In this document: positions 1 through 8,496 of the stretch, one piece after another
Layout of the letters: each line of letters opens with the position of its first letter
Position numbering within the stretch: the stretch's first letter is position 1
Source of the DNA: Bin87 sp963666865
GTDB lineage: Bacteria > Chloroflexota > Dehalococcoidia > Lucifugimonadales > UBA3495
Direction of reading: 5' to 3'
Assembly (NCBI GenBank): GCA_963666865.1
Contig: OY763072.1
Span: forward strand, 1,302,001-1,366,000
DNA: 64,000 nt
Translations under genes and position numbers: made by a program
The notes under the pieces: generated by a model
Database searches by the model: none
What the model was told of the DNA's origin: nothing
The model's input: only the letters and a program-made list of their open reading frames with translations

Positions 1-349
1 CGGCGGTTGCGGCTGCGGCTTCCTTCACGTCGGCGGCGATCTCTGCCGATACACTCGCCAAGTCGCCAGTGATTTTCGCAGCGGATACCAAAGTGTGCGC
101 TAGATGCTCTGATGCTTCGGCTGTCGCGTTTGCGGTTTTCTTCACATCTTCGGCGACCTCAGACGACACTCCCGATAAGTCTCCGGCAATTTTAGCGGTT
201 GAAGCTGTCGTGCTAGCCAGATTCTCCGCAGCCCGCTGTAGATGGGGGAACAATTTTACCAATCCAGCAATGACAACAATGCAGAGAGTGCCTGCGCTTG
301 CTGCCAGCAGGATAATGGCGATTTCCTTGACGATAATAATGACTTCCAT
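1..349 (-). CDS. partial small membrane protein with repeated coiled-coil segment
   Basis: This reading frame starts at an ATG at 349 and is still open at the left window edge, so the C-terminus is missing. A GGAAG ribosome-binding site lies a few bases upstream. The N-terminal 30 or so residues form one hydrophobic membrane segment (VKEIAIILLAASAGTLCIVV), followed by an Ala/Thr/Ser-rich helical region. In that region a unit of about 39 residues occurs twice, recognisable as KIAGDLSGVSSEVAEDVKK and KITGDLASVSAEIAADVKE. The build is that of DUF948-like or methyl-accepting-type helical membrane proteins, but no specific family is recognised. It may be one of several small membrane-plus-coiled-coil proteins in this window. 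Confidence 0.6.
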   Translation of the reverse strand, partial: MEVIIIVKEIAIILLAASAGTLCIVVIAGLVKLFPHLQRAAENLASTTASTAKIAGDLSGVSSEVAEDVKKTANATAEASEHLAHTLVSAAKITGDLASVSAEIAADVKEAAAATA

Positions 350-484
350 CGTGCTTCCAAGGAGTCAATTCGGACGTGTAGCTTTGGTAATGACCGAGGA
401 GCAGACCGGCGGCCACTAGCTCGAGGCTGTAGATACCGCGTTGGATATACCGCCGGCGGCGATTGCTGTCAGAACTCCCGCGAG

Positions 485-868
485 CTAGGCTACCAATCGT
501 TCCGCGTCGTCGATGTAAGTGGCTGTTTCCCGGATGCGACGCTCCGTATCTTCCAGAGGTTCGCAAAGGCCCAGATAGAAACAGTCGCCATGCAATACGC
601 CCTGCCTCGAATAATAGCGTCCAACCAGGCTTTGCACCTCGGGGTCTCGGCCCGCTAAGGCCCGCAATTCAGCAGAGGTTTCCGGCGTCTTTTCCGGTTC
701 ATTGCCGGTGCGTGCCAGGATGAGAGCGTCAGTGGCACGTTTGGTCGCGCCCCAGGCTTTTTCGGCGGCATTCCGTATTTTGCCCAACTCCAGCATCTCC
801 AGGGCGTCTGCCTGGAGCGCGCGAGCGTCCGCAAAAATTACGTCTGCTGGGGAAATGGCGCTGCTCAT
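485..868 (-). CDS. PaREP1/HEPN-like family protein
   Basis: A 127-residue helical protein without membrane segments. The N-terminal half (ADARALQADALEMLELG followed by AAEKAWGATKRATDALILA) has the pattern of PaREP1/HEPN-like helical proteins, a group that includes toxin-type ribonucleases and nucleotidyltransferase partners. The later RYYSRQGVLHGDCFYLG and the acidic C-terminus are also typical of this bacterial branch. I see no clear RX4-6H ribonuclease motif, so catalytic activity is not claimed. The ATG at 868 is preferred; a GTG at 883 lies inside an upstream REP-like repeat. No nucleotidyltransferase partner lies beside it. Related helical domains occur at the end of cbiG and in the following gene (45915-46708). 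Confidence 0.7.
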   Translation of the reverse strand: MSSAISPADVIFADARALQADALEMLELGKIRNAAEKAWGATKRATDALILARTGNEPEKTPETSAELRALAGRDPEVQSLVGRYYSRQGVLHGDCFYLGLCEPLEDTERRIRETATYIDDAERLVA

Positions 869-878
869 TGTAAGGCTC

Positions 879-941
879 GTCACTCCGACGAAAGCCGGAG
901 TCTATTGCGGTTTTCTGGATTCCGGCTTTCGCCGGAATGAC
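879..941. repeat. REP-like element, two inverted copies
   Basis: Two copies of the dispersed element face each other: 879-902 (GTCACTCCGACGAAAGCCGG start) and 917-941 (core ATTCCGGCTTTCGCCGGAAT, ending in GAC). Each is itself palindromic, and together they can form a larger hairpin. The element sits between the PaREP1-like gene start and the stop codon of the next gene at 968. Other copies lie near 3113, 3164, 15336, 26254, 49892 and 59022. Confidence 0.8.
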
Positions 942-967
942 GGACATATGGTCAGAATGGCAGTGGG

Positions 968-2035
968 TTAGGGTCGGCGCACAATTTTGGTAACGGCCGT
1001 GGAACCCACCTTCGGCCCCCAGCTTGGTATCACCGACGAGGAGTTGGACTCCTCACCGCCGGCGAATACTAACAGAATATCGTCCGGTTCGGGAATCAGG
1101 GGCACCATCGTGGCCTCGTCGCCCGGCTCAACGTCGCCGGGCAGCACCAGTCCACGCTTCAGGTCGGCCACGGAGCGCTGGATATTGGCGTGCAGGTATT
1201 CGCGGACTTGCTGCTTCGTCCAGTCCCGCCACAGGTTGCTGTTGCCGGCGATGGTGATCGCCACCTGCCCCTGCCGGATGCCCACCGACACGTCGCCCAC
1301 CGATCCCGAGGTGGACATCGACGTTCCCAACGACGATGCCACGTCGGCAATAGCGTACAGGATGGCATCGGGCCGGCCCACCGACCTCACCTGCCTGGGA
1401 CCCTCGCTGGCGAACACCGTGACCGTGCTGTCGCCGGCGTCGAAGCCGCGCTCCACGTGCAGCGGAGTCCAGTGGGTTTCGCCCTCGGCCTCGGCGATGC
1501 AGTAGGTGTACTTGCCCGGATGCCCAATGACGCTGCGGTCGAACAGGCCGGGGATGGCGGCGCAGGCGTTCATCAGGATGAGGCGGATGGACCGTCCGAT
1601 GGTGCCGTTGGCCCGGTTGCCCGGACCGAACAGGTTATTGCGGCTGTTCAGTCCGACCTGCTCGCGGACCGGCCCGTTGACGATGCACAGTATCGCCGCG
1701 CCGCCCATGCTGGAGGACGGGCCGACCAGGTTGAACACCGGGTCCAGCATGGCCTCGGTGGCGGCCAGGACGACCGGAAAATACTCGGGCCGGCAGCCGG
1801 CCATCACCGCGTTGGCCGCCGCCTTTTCCACGGTGATGACGCGCCGCCGCTCCGGCAGTTCGCCGACGACTTCGTCCGGCGCGCGCCCCGCGTAGCCGAT
1901 GAACTCGGCCACCCGCGCCGTGGTGGGAGGCACGACGGGCAGGCCGTCGCTCCAGCCTAATTCGTAACCCTTCTCAATGGCGGAAAGGGCGTCATCCCAG
2001 GTGGTGGTGGTAATGTCGGTCAAGGAAGTAGTCAA
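968..2035 (-). CDS. conserved hypothetical protein (GWSDGLPVVPPT family)
   Basis: A 355-residue soluble protein with no signal peptide. It has a conserved-looking N-terminus (GYELGWSDGLPVVPPT), the segments NAVMAGCRPEYFPVVLAA, FGPGNRANGTIGRSIRLI and GHPGKYTYCIAE, and a Gly/Ser-rich C-terminal half ending in LVFAGGEESN and VGSTAVTKIV. I recognise this layout from hypothetical proteins of Chloroflexota and soil bacteria, often near UGSC-type proteins, but no reaction is established. Cys and Gly-rich motifs could suggest an enzyme. It follows the NHL-propeller gene on the same strand, with a 28-bp palindrome between them. Confidence is high that it is a gene and low for any function. Confidence 0.75.
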   Translation of the reverse strand: MTTSLTDITTTTWDDALSAIEKGYELGWSDGLPVVPPTTARVAEFIGYAGRAPDEVVGELPERRRVITVEKAAANAVMAGCRPEYFPVVLAATEAMLDPVFNLVGPSSSMGGAAILCIVNGPVREQVGLNSRNNLFGPGNRANGTIGRSIRLILMNACAAIPGLFDRSVIGHPGKYTYCIAEAEGETHWTPLHVERGFDAGDSTVTVFASEGPRQVRSVGRPDAILYAIADVASSLGTSMSTSGSVGDVSVGIRQGQVAITIAGNSNLWRDWTKQQVREYLHANIQRSVADLKRGLVLPGDVEPGDEATMVPLIPEPDDILLVFAGGEESNSSSVIPSWGPKVGSTAVTKIVRRP

Positions 2036-2071
2036 TTTGATTGCCCCTGGCTCAATATCGTCTGTTGCTAC

Positions 2072-2099
2072 GTAGGGGCGAATAATTATTCGCCCCTAC
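2072..2099. repeat. 28-bp palindrome (GTAGGGGCGAATAA family)
   Basis: A perfect 28-bp inverted repeat made of GTAGGGGCGAATAA followed by its reverse complement. It lies 22 bases beyond the stop codon of the NHL gene (stop at 2122) and upstream of the next gene (start 2035). Full-length copies recur at 10367, 13087 and 26863, near-perfect copies at 17560 and 51078, and centre variants at 37224 and 62599. Confidence 0.9.
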
Positions 2100-2121
2100 C
2101 AATTCGGAATTGGATACGAGA

Positions 2122-3069
2122 TTACGCCCGTGCGTACTTGGAGAAGCTGCGCAGTTCCCGCGGCGGATCCATGTGGCTGCCCCGGATGGTGTAGGACACC
2201 TCGGAGACGTACACTGCTCCGGTGCTGTCCACGGCGATGCCGTGGGGCGCGATGAACTGGCCGGGGCCCTCGCCCTCTTCAGGAGCGCCGAATACACAGA
2301 CCCGGTCGCCGTTCCGGTCATAGATGGTGACCCGGTGACCCAGGCCCGGCGCGTCATCTACTCCGCCCATGCCGTTAAGCTCGCCCACGTAGATGTGGCC
2401 GCCCCAGTACACCATGGCATCCGGTCGGTGGATGTTGCTCCACATCTCCAGGAAGTTGCCGTCGGTGTCGAACAGCTGGATGCGGTGGCATTCCCGGTCC
2501 ACCACGTACACCCGCTCGTCCTCGTCAAAGGCGATGTTGTGGGGTCGGATGAACTGGCCGGCGTCGATGCCCGGCTCGCCCCAGGAGAACTTGTAGTCGC
2601 CCTCGGGGCTGTACACGTGGATGCGCGAGTTGCCGTAGCCGTCGGAGATGTAAATGTCCCCGTTGCTGGGCCGGATGGCGGCGGAAGTGGGCCGGTTGAA
2701 GGGCTGGCCGCTCCAACGCGGCGCCGGGTGGTTTTTCTCGCCAATTTCCATCAGCTTCTCGCCGGTTACGCTGAACTTCTGGATGGTGTGGATACCGTCG
2801 TCGGCGGCCAGCAGGGTATCGTCGGCCGCGCTGTAGTACAGGCCGTGGGTCCGATTCTCGCTGAAGTGGCCCTGCCCGAAGGACCGCTCAAAGTTGCCGT
2901 CCTTATCGAAGACCACGATGGGATGCTCGCCACGAGTCAGGACGAATACGCGGTCGTCGCCATCGACAGCCACGCCGGGGCACTCCAGCAGGGTCATCCC
3001 TTCCGGCAGCTTGAGCCAGTCCTCGACGAAGGTGTACTGAAAATCTCCTTGGCCATAAACTTCAGGCAT
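2122..3069 (-). CDS. NHL-repeat beta-propeller protein (peptidyl-hydroxyglycine lyase-like)
   Basis: A 315-residue cytoplasmic protein composed of NHL-type blades. Recurring segments include CPGVAVDGDDRVFVLTRGEH, RPTSAAIRPSNGDIYISDGY, RPHNIAFDEDERVYVVDREC, and a last blade with APHGIAVDSTGAVYVSEVSY. This is the pattern of proteins named peptidyl-alpha-hydroxyglycine alpha-amidating lyase family, although an amidation substrate is unlikely here. The upstream in-frame GTG at 3117 is rejected because an AAGGAG ribosome-binding site lies just before the ATG at 3069. A REP-like pair lies immediately upstream and a 28-bp palindrome follows the stop codon. A second NHL protein lies at 61555-62577. 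Confidence 0.85.
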   Translation of the reverse strand: MPEVYGQGDFQYTFVEDWLKLPEGMTLLECPGVAVDGDDRVFVLTRGEHPIVVFDKDGNFERSFGQGHFSENRTHGLYYSAADDTLLAADDGIHTIQKFSVTGEKLMEIGEKNHPAPRWSGQPFNRPTSAAIRPSNGDIYISDGYGNSRIHVYSPEGDYKFSWGEPGIDAGQFIRPHNIAFDEDERVYVVDRECHRIQLFDTDGNFLEMWSNIHRPDAMVYWGGHIYVGELNGMGGVDDAPGLGHRVTIYDRNGDRVCVFGAPEEGEGPGQFIAPHGIAVDSTGAVYVSEVSYTIRGSHMDPPRELRSFSKYARA

Positions 3070-3112
3070 GATTGCTTCTCCTTTTTTGATGTACGTTGAA
3101 TCAACCACGACC

Positions 3113-3188
3113 GTCATTCCCGCTTTCGCGGGAATCCAGACCGCGCTTGCGGCACATAATACCGGATTCCGGCTTTCGCCGGAATGAC
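3113..3188. repeat. two REP-like palindromic elements
   Basis: Two palindromic units sit between the SDR stop codon (3199) and the NHL gene start: 3113-3137 (core ATTCCCGCTTTCGCGGGAAT) and 3164-3188 (core ATTCCGGCTTTCGCCGGAAT). They share the GTC and CC flanks of the dispersed element but differ by compensating base changes in the stem, so base pairing is kept. Confidence 0.85.
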
Positions 3189-3198
3189 GAGGGTTATT

Positions 3199-3975
3199 TC
3201 ACTGGGCAACACACCCGCCGTCGATAACCAGCTCCGCGCCCGTGACGAAGGACGCCTCGTCGGAGGCCAGGTACAGCACACCGTAGGCCACCTCGATGGG
3301 GTGCGCCCGACGGCCCAGGGGCACCAGCGCCAGCCGTTGCGCCGCCACCTCCGGGTCATCGTAGGTGGACGCGCTCATGGGCGTCATGATCGGCCCGGGG
3401 TGCACCGAGTTGCAGCGGATGCCCTCGCTGGCGTACTGGATGGCAGTGGCTTTGGTGAAGAGGCGCACCGCCCCCTTGGAAGCGTTGTACGGATGAGAGC
3501 GTGACCAGGCTCCCGACAGGCCGGCGATGGAAGATATGTTGATGATTGAGCCGCCGCCGGCGCGACGCATGGCGGGAATGGCCGCCTTGGTGCCCAGGAA
3601 GACGCCCTTGGAGTTCACGTCCATGACGCGATCCCATTGCTCCTCGGACGTGTCTTCCAGCGGGATATTGCGCGCGCCGCCTGCCACGGAGATGCTGATG
3701 CCGGCATTGTTCACCAGGGCGTCCACCCGGCCGTAGCGTTCTTCGGCCAGGGCGACGATGGCCTGCCAGTCGGCCTCGCTGGTGACGTCCAGGTGAGTGT
3801 AGGCGACATCCAGGCCATCGGCCCGGCAGTCGGCTTCAACCTGCTGGCCCAGGTCGTCCAGTATGTCGCCGAAGACGACCTTTGCCCCTTCCCTGGCAAA
3901 TAGGTTAACTTCCTCGGCGCCCATGCCGCGGGCGCCGCCGCTGATGATGGCTACCTTGCCGTCCATTCGGCCCAT
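3199..3975 (-). CDS. short-chain dehydrogenase/reductase (SDR)
   Basis: A 258-residue classical SDR that should reduce or oxidise an alcohol/carbonyl with NAD(P). The N-terminal cofactor loop is SGGARGMG (variant of TGxxxGxG). VNNAG follows in the middle, the catalytic Ser lies in INISSIAGLSG, and the catalytic Tyr/Lys pair is YNASKGAV. Length and C-terminal VTGAELVIDGGCVAQ fit the family. The acidic residue at the end of strand 2 (FGDILDD) suggests NAD preference. It follows the HepT gene by 27 bases on the same strand and may be cotranscribed with the VOC/GNAT/GMC group upstream. The substrate cannot be read from the sequence. Confidence 0.92.
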   Translation of the reverse strand: MGRMDGKVAIISGGARGMGAEEVNLFAREGAKVVFGDILDDLGQQVEADCRADGLDVAYTHLDVTSEADWQAIVALAEERYGRVDALVNNAGISISVAGGARNIPLEDTSEEQWDRVMDVNSKGVFLGTKAAIPAMRRAGGGSIINISSIAGLSGAWSRSHPYNASKGAVRLFTKATAIQYASEGIRCNSVHPGPIMTPMSASTYDDPEVAAQRLALVPLGRRAHPIEVAYGVLYLASDEASFVTGAELVIDGGCVAQ

Positions 3976-4002
3976 GTGTGCCTCCTGTAGAAAGCCGGCG
4001 TT

Positions 4003-4356
4003 TCACTTCGCCGGCAGATTTTCGTCGATGATGGCTTGGAGTTGCGGAACCAATGGAGGGAGGTGTTCCCGAATGATGAGCCACAGCGCGTCAAAATCCA
4101 CCGTGTCATAGTCGTGAATTAGCACGTTGCGCAAGTCGGTGGTTTGCCGCCAAGGCACGTGGGGATAGCGTGCGCGAAACTCGTCTGGAACCCGCCGGGC
4201 CGCCTCGCCCAGAACCTCCATCAGCCGAGTTAGCGCCAGCTCAAACATCCGGTCCAGGTCCAGATCTGCCCTACTTCGGCCCTCTGAGAGTTCCAAAGCT
4301 TCTTTTCCGTGGTCTCGCATCTGCTGTACGGCCACCAATGGGTCACGGCGCGACAT
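4003..4356 (-). CDS. hepT: HepT-like ribonuclease toxin (DUF86)
   Basis: A 117-residue helical HEPN protein of the DUF86/HepT family. The RX4HXY signature of the RNase centre is present in LRNVLIHDYDTVD. In this family HepT is an RNase toxin silenced by AMPylation from its MntA partner. Its start overlaps the end of the mntA-like gene by 14 bases, the usual antitoxin-first arrangement. The pair lies between a VOC gene and an SDR gene, all on the minus strand. Confidence 0.9.
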   Translation of the reverse strand: MSRRDPLVAVQQMRDHGKEALELSEGRSRADLDLDRMFELALTRLMEVLGEAARRVPDEFRARYPHVPWRQTTDLRNVLIHDYDTVDFDALWLIIREHLPPLVPQLQAIIDENLPAK

Positions 4357-4642
4357 AGATTTCCTCCGCCTCGTCCAGCACCTCTTGGCGGAAATAGGGG
4401 CTCAAGGATGCTGCGGTGTGCAGATCCACCTCCCGGTTGAATATGTCCATCAGCTCATATCGCATATCGAAGAACTCGAAGCCAGCGGCGTAGCCCGGTT
4501 CAAACTGCACCAGCACGTCCACGTCGCTCTGCGGCGTGAAGTCGTCGCGGATCACCGAGCCGAACAGCGCCAGCCGGTGGACGCGATAACGCCGGCAGAC
4601 CTCGGCGATCTCTTCGCGGGGTATGTCGATGCGGGCCGGCAT
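4343..4642 (-). CDS. mntA: MntA-like minimal nucleotidyltransferase antitoxin
   Basis: A 99-residue minimal nucleotidyltransferase. The active-site motif is intact: LFGSVIRDDF followed by SDVDVLVQFE (GSxxR and DxD), and a third Asp lies in REVDLHTA. In HepT/MntA systems this enzyme modifies the toxin and neutralises it. The ATG at 4642 (MPARIDIP) is chosen; a longer in-frame extension to 4762 overlaps the VOC gene and has no homology-like content. The gene ends inside the start of hepT, which implies translational coupling. Confidence 0.9.
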   Translation of the reverse strand: MPARIDIPREEIAEVCRRYRVHRLALFGSVIRDDFTPQSDVDVLVQFEPGYAAGFEFFDMRYELMDIFNREVDLHTAASLSPYFRQEVLDEAEEIYVAP

Positions 4643-4647
4643 ACTGC

Positions 4648-5025
4648 TCACGCCGCGCTGCTGTCGTCCATGAACATACCGACCACGTTCCCCTCGGTGT
4701 CGCGGAAGTTGGCGAACCAGCCCACGCCGGGAATGACCGTGCGCGGCGTTACGATTTCGCATCCCGCCACCGTCACTTTGGCGATGTAGGCGTCCAGGTC
4801 ATCCACGCCGATCACCACCAGGGTTCCCCCGAAATTCACCGCCGACCCGCGGGCGATGAGCGCGCCGCCGATGCCGTAGAGTTCATCATCCCCGCCGGTG
4901 TCCTGAAGGTAGTATTCCTCCGGCCCGTCCCACTTGCTGGACTTCCAGCCGAAAACGTCGGCGTAGAACTTGTTGGCGCGCTCGGCGTCATCAAAGGGCA
5001 GTTCGAAATGCACGATCTTGGGCAT
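4648..5025 (-). CDS. VOC (glyoxalase/bleomycin resistance) family protein
   Basis: A 125-residue single-domain vicinal-oxygen-chelate protein. It starts MPKIVHFELPFDDAERANKF, where the His is a typical metal ligand, has FYADVFGW of the first beta-alpha-beta module, and ends with FRDTEGNVVGMF, which carries the usual DxEGN turn. The ribosome-binding site GGAGG lies directly before the ATG. It overlaps none of its neighbours and is five bases from the mntA start. The substrate is unknown; similar proteins range from lyases to dioxygenases and resistance proteins. Confidence 0.9.
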   Translation of the reverse strand: MPKIVHFELPFDDAERANKFYADVFGWKSSKWDGPEEYYLQDTGGDDELYGIGGALIARGSAVNFGGTLVVIGVDDLDAYIAKVTVAGCEIVTPRTVIPGVGWFANFRDTEGNVVGMFMDDSSAA

Positions 5026-5052
5026 CGTTCCTCCGTGAGCGTATTGTAACGG

Positions 5053-5616
5053 TCAGGCTTGCGTTTTAGTGTGTTTTGGCGCCGACTGCCATTCTTCCGA
5101 CAGCAGGCCATAGATAAGTGTATCCCACCAACGGCCCTTGAAGTATTCGTTGCGACGCAGGCGGCCCTCACGCTGGAACCCCAGCCGTTCCAAAACCCGG
5201 GCCGAGGCGACGTTGTCCGCGATGCACCACGACGAAATGCGCCGCAAGCCCAAATCCTTGAACCCGAAATCGACGATGGCCCGGGCGGCCTCTGTAGCGT
5301 AGCCGTTTCCCCAACAGTCGGGGGTCAACTCGTAGCCGATGTCGGCCTCCCAGTCGTTGCCCGGTTTGCGCCGAATGCCGCAGTTGCCGATGAGACGGCC
5401 ATCCTCACGCCGGACGATGGCGAGCTGAAACCGGCGCCTGGGATGCTCATGCTGCCATCCCAGGAACATCTTCACGAAGGTGTGAGCATCTTCCTCCGCG
5501 CGCTCAGTCCACGGGTAGTAGCGAAGATAACGAGGGTCGCGCTGGTAATCCAGCACGGCCCTCCAATCGTCGCAGGCGAATTCGCGCAAGCGCAGTCGCT
5601 CGGTCCTGATTTCCAT
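5053..5616 (-). CDS. GNAT family N-acetyltransferase (RimJ/RimL-type)
   Basis: A 187-residue acetyltransferase of the RimJ/RimL branch. It begins with the typical TERLRLREFACDDW. It has the core strand IGNCGIRRK, the bulge before the acetyl-CoA loop (IGYELTPDCWGNGYATEA), and the C-terminal segment SARVLERLGFQREG. It would transfer an acetyl group from acetyl-CoA to an amine, either a protein N-terminus or a small molecule. It lies ten bases after the GMC oxidoreductase gene and probably shares its transcript. Confidence 0.9.
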   Translation of the reverse strand: MEIRTERLRLREFACDDWRAVLDYQRDPRYLRYYPWTERAEEDAHTFVKMFLGWQHEHPRRRFQLAIVRREDGRLIGNCGIRRKPGNDWEADIGYELTPDCWGNGYATEAARAIVDFGFKDLGLRRISSWCIADNVASARVLERLGFQREGRLRRNEYFKGRWWDTLIYGLLSEEWQSAPKHTKTQA

Positions 5617-5626
5617 GTTGGCAGGA

Positions 5627-7222
5627 TCAGGAGATGGCCGACGACCCCTCGCCCTTCAGGTAGTCGGCGGTGCGCAAGGCCAGGGCCTGTATGGTGGTGG
5701 TGGGGTTGATGCAGGCGCCGGTGGTAAAAATGCTGCCGTCGATGATGTACAGGTTGGGCACGTCGTGGGCGCGGCCCCAGCGGTCCACCACCGAGCGGTC
5801 GGGGTCGGTTCCCATGCGAGCGGTGCCCAGCAGGTGCCAGCCGGCGTTGCGACGCAGCCGGGAAGAGACGACCCGCTTGGCGCCGGCGGCCTCCAGCACC
5901 TCGGTGGCCCGGGCGATGCCGTGATCCAGCATGGCCCAGGTGTTGTCGCTGACGGTGTAGTCGATCTTGGGCGCGGGAATACCGTGGGCGTCGGTAAGCG
6001 TCGGGTCCAGCGTCACCCGGTTGTGCTCCTCGGGCAGGTCTTCGGTCATGATGACAATGCCCATCTGGTGCCGGAACCGTTCCGCGAAGTCGCGGTGGTG
6101 TCCTTCGCCCCATTGGACGGTCTCGCCGACCAAGCCGCCCAGCGCGATTTGCAATGGCGCGCCGCCCACGTTGGAGATTTGCATATCGTAGCCGCGCACG
6201 AAGCCCCGGCGCGGGTCGGTCTCGTAGAACTCCTGGCTCAGCATGGACGAACCGCGCGGCCCGTCGTCCGGCCCCAGGTCCTCGTCGAACAAGCCCAGCA
6301 CATAGCCGCAGGGGTGGTGCATCAGGTTCCGGCCCACCTGCCCGCTGCTGTTGGCCAGCCCGTCGGGGAACAGCGCGCTCTTGGAGTTGAGCAGCAGCCG
6401 GGAGGTGCCGATACCGTTGCACGCCAGCACGACCACCCTAGCGTACTGCGCCTGGAGGTTGCCGTTGCGGTCATAGTACGACGCGCCGGCGGCACGCCCG
6501 ACTTCGTCCACCAGGATCTCGCGGACGCGGGCGTGAGTGATGAGCCGCGCGCCCTGTTTCAACGCCCCCGGCCAGAAGATGATGTCGCTGCTGGAGGGCG
6601 AGCGCAGGTACTCGCCCACGTCGGGCAGACGCCCGTCGTAGGTAGCGGACGCGACGGCGTTGTCTGACGACCACCAGTGCCAACCCAGTTGGTTGAAGGC
6701 GCGGGCCAGCTTCTCGCCGCCCGGGCCGATGGGCAGCGGCGGCGTGGGCCGGGCCGGCTTGGGCGGATAGGCCGGGTCGCCCTGCAATCCGCTGACGCCG
6801 TGGGCCCGGTCGTTCTGGTCGTAGTAGGGTTCCAGTTCGAAGTAGTCCATGGGCCAGTCGTCGGCCACGCCATCCAGGGACTTCAGCCGGAAATCCGACG
6901 GATGAAACCGGGGGAAGTGGGAACCCCAGTGGATGGTGCTCCCGCCCACGGCGTTGTACATATAGGGAGCGATGGGCGTGTCGTCCTCGTTGACCGGATA
7001 GTCCTCCGGCAGCCCCCGGAAGTTGGGGTTCGGATGAAAGTCGGTCTGCCAATGCAACTGCGCCTGCGGCTCGTTTACCGGAAAGGCGTTCAGCGGCACC
7101 CAGCCGCCCTGCTCCAGACAAACCACCTTGACCCCGGCCTGTGTCAGGCTCCAGGTAAATGCCCCACCGGAAGCCCCGGCCCCGATGACCAGGACGTCGG
7201 CGATGTCGTGTTTGCTGCCCAT
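5627..7222 (-). CDS. GMC family oxidoreductase (FAD-dependent)
   Basis: A 531-residue glucose-methanol-choline oxidoreductase. The Rossmann FAD motif is near the N-terminus (VIGAGASGGAFTWSL). The GMC-type substrate and FAD segments follow (VGGSTIHWGSHFPRF, CNGIGTSRLLLNSKS), and the C-terminal domain has the active-site His in GWHLLGTARMG plus NLYIIDGSIFTTG and NPTTTIQALALR. A strong AGGAG lies upstream of the ATG. It would oxidise an alcohol, sugar or similar substrate. It heads a minus-strand run with GNAT, VOC, MntA/HepT and SDR genes. Confidence 0.93.
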   Translation of the reverse strand: MGSKHDIADVLVIGAGASGGAFTWSLTQAGVKVVCLEQGGWVPLNAFPVNEPQAQLHWQTDFHPNPNFRGLPEDYPVNEDDTPIAPYMYNAVGGSTIHWGSHFPRFHPSDFRLKSLDGVADDWPMDYFELEPYYDQNDRAHGVSGLQGDPAYPPKPARPTPPLPIGPGGEKLARAFNQLGWHWWSSDNAVASATYDGRLPDVGEYLRSPSSSDIIFWPGALKQGARLITHARVREILVDEVGRAAGASYYDRNGNLQAQYARVVVLACNGIGTSRLLLNSKSALFPDGLANSSGQVGRNLMHHPCGYVLGLFDEDLGPDDGPRGSSMLSQEFYETDPRRGFVRGYDMQISNVGGAPLQIALGGLVGETVQWGEGHHRDFAERFRHQMGIVIMTEDLPEEHNRVTLDPTLTDAHGIPAPKIDYTVSDNTWAMLDHGIARATEVLEAAGAKRVVSSRLRRNAGWHLLGTARMGTDPDRSVVDRWGRAHDVPNLYIIDGSIFTTGACINPTTTIQALALRTADYLKGEGSSAIS

Positions 7223-7277
7223 AGATAGCTGCTCCTGATCTTTAGTTGTGGATAAATGTCATCCGTGCCGCTTTGCG

Positions 7278-8495
7278 CTACCTGTACAACGTAAAGTCAG
7301 CAATAGGGTTCAACATTGGTGTCGCTGGTGTCTTTTTTGTGTTCACGTAGTCGCCCATTCTCTGACTACCATATCGAAACCTCTGCAATGTCGTTTGGAT
7401 AGCTTCTTCACTGCTGTCAACACCAATCCAACGTCGGCCAAGATCGGAAGCCACGGAAAGCGTCGTGCCCGACCCAGAATAACAGTCGAGCACCAAGTCT
7501 CCAGGATTTGATGACGCCAATATGATGCGAGACAGCAGAGCAGGATTTTTCTCAGTAGGATATCCGGTAATATAGGCATTTTGGTTTCGAGCGTCTAGCA
7601 CATCCGCCCAAATGTCTTGGACTGGTATGCCGCCGCTGTTATCCAAATAGACTTTTTTGCGAGGATTCCCTGTAGCGGACCAATAAATTTCCCCTCGCGC
7701 ATCCATTTCATCCAGAGTTTGAGGCGGATATTGCCAGTGCTTACCAGGGGGAGGCAATTTCCCTCGCCAAGCCTTACCCGTTTCCCCGTTCCGGGTACCT
7801 CGCGCATGAACGGGCACCTTCTTATAGCGACGACCATCGCTATCGATGTAAGGGTACTCCTTAGTAGCAGTGCCATCGCTCCAAGGTTCCATCGGTCGGT
7901 TCCACACATACCGGTCGCTTTTTGTGTAGAACAGTATATAATCCGATATATTACCGAATGTCTTGCGGGTATAATTTTTTGGGTTTGACTTTTTCCTGGT
8001 AATAATGTTTCGGCAATTGTTCTTCCCGAAAATTTCATCCATTATGATCTTCATATGGAACGCCATTCTGCTATCGAGGTGCAGATAAAACGAGCCATCA
8101 TCAGACATTATGTGATGTATCAATGCAATGCGTTCTCGCAATGTTTCTACATATTCTGGTCCCGACAGTTTATCGTCGTAGGCATAGGCCTGTTGACGAG
8201 ACTCGAATGCCATGGTAGTGCCAAAAGGCGGGTCAATATAGACCAGTTTGACTTGCCCGCACACGCCGCTATCTTCAGCTAGCAGAGCTAGGACGTTCAA
8301 GTTGTCGGCGTGGTACAGTCGATTGCCACCGCGGTTGTACTGCGGGTCTGGGCTATATGTACCAGGCCTCGTTGCCAATATCTGAGACACTGACTTTTTG
8401 CCCGAATATTCAAGTTTGAAATCAATTCCATCTCCATCGCCATAATATTCGATGGAATTGCCGCGTCTTGCGTTGGGGTGATTGGAATTGTTCAT
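7278..8495 (-). CDS. DNA methyltransferase of a restriction-modification system (beta-class)
   Basis: A 405-residue site-specific DNA methyltransferase. Motif IV (VYIDPPFGTT) precedes the SAM-binding motif I (LDCYSGSGTTLSVA), the order of beta-class enzymes such as the type III and many type II N6-adenine or N4-cytosine methylases. YSGKKSVSQILATRPG and RGGNRLYHADNLNVLALL are typical of the N-terminus. The base composition is visibly more AT-rich than flanking genes. The start lies one base after the stop of the preceding putative endonuclease, so the two form an operon. The recognition sequence cannot be derived. Confidence 0.92.
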   Translation of the reverse strand: MNNSNHPNARRGNSIEYYGDGDGIDFKLEYSGKKSVSQILATRPGTYSPDPQYNRGGNRLYHADNLNVLALLAEDSGVCGQVKLVYIDPPFGTTMAFESRQQAYAYDDKLSGPEYVETLRERIALIHHIMSDDGSFYLHLDSRMAFHMKIIMDEIFGKNNCRNIITRKKSNPKNYTRKTFGNISDYILFYTKSDRYVWNRPMEPWSDGTATKEYPYIDSDGRRYKKVPVHARGTRNGETGKAWRGKLPPPGKHWQYPPQTLDEMDARGEIYWSATGNPRKKVYLDNSGGIPVQDIWADVLDARNQNAYITGYPTEKNPALLSRIILASSNPGDLVLDCYSGSGTTLSVASDLGRRWIGVDSSEEAIQTTLQRFRYGSQRMGDYVNTKKTPATPMLNPIADFTLYR

Positions 8496-8496
8496 G

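Noticed and set aside
69..658. Plus-strand frames at the left end
   Set aside because: They are antisense to the partial membrane gene and the PaREP1-like gene, both of which have better composition.
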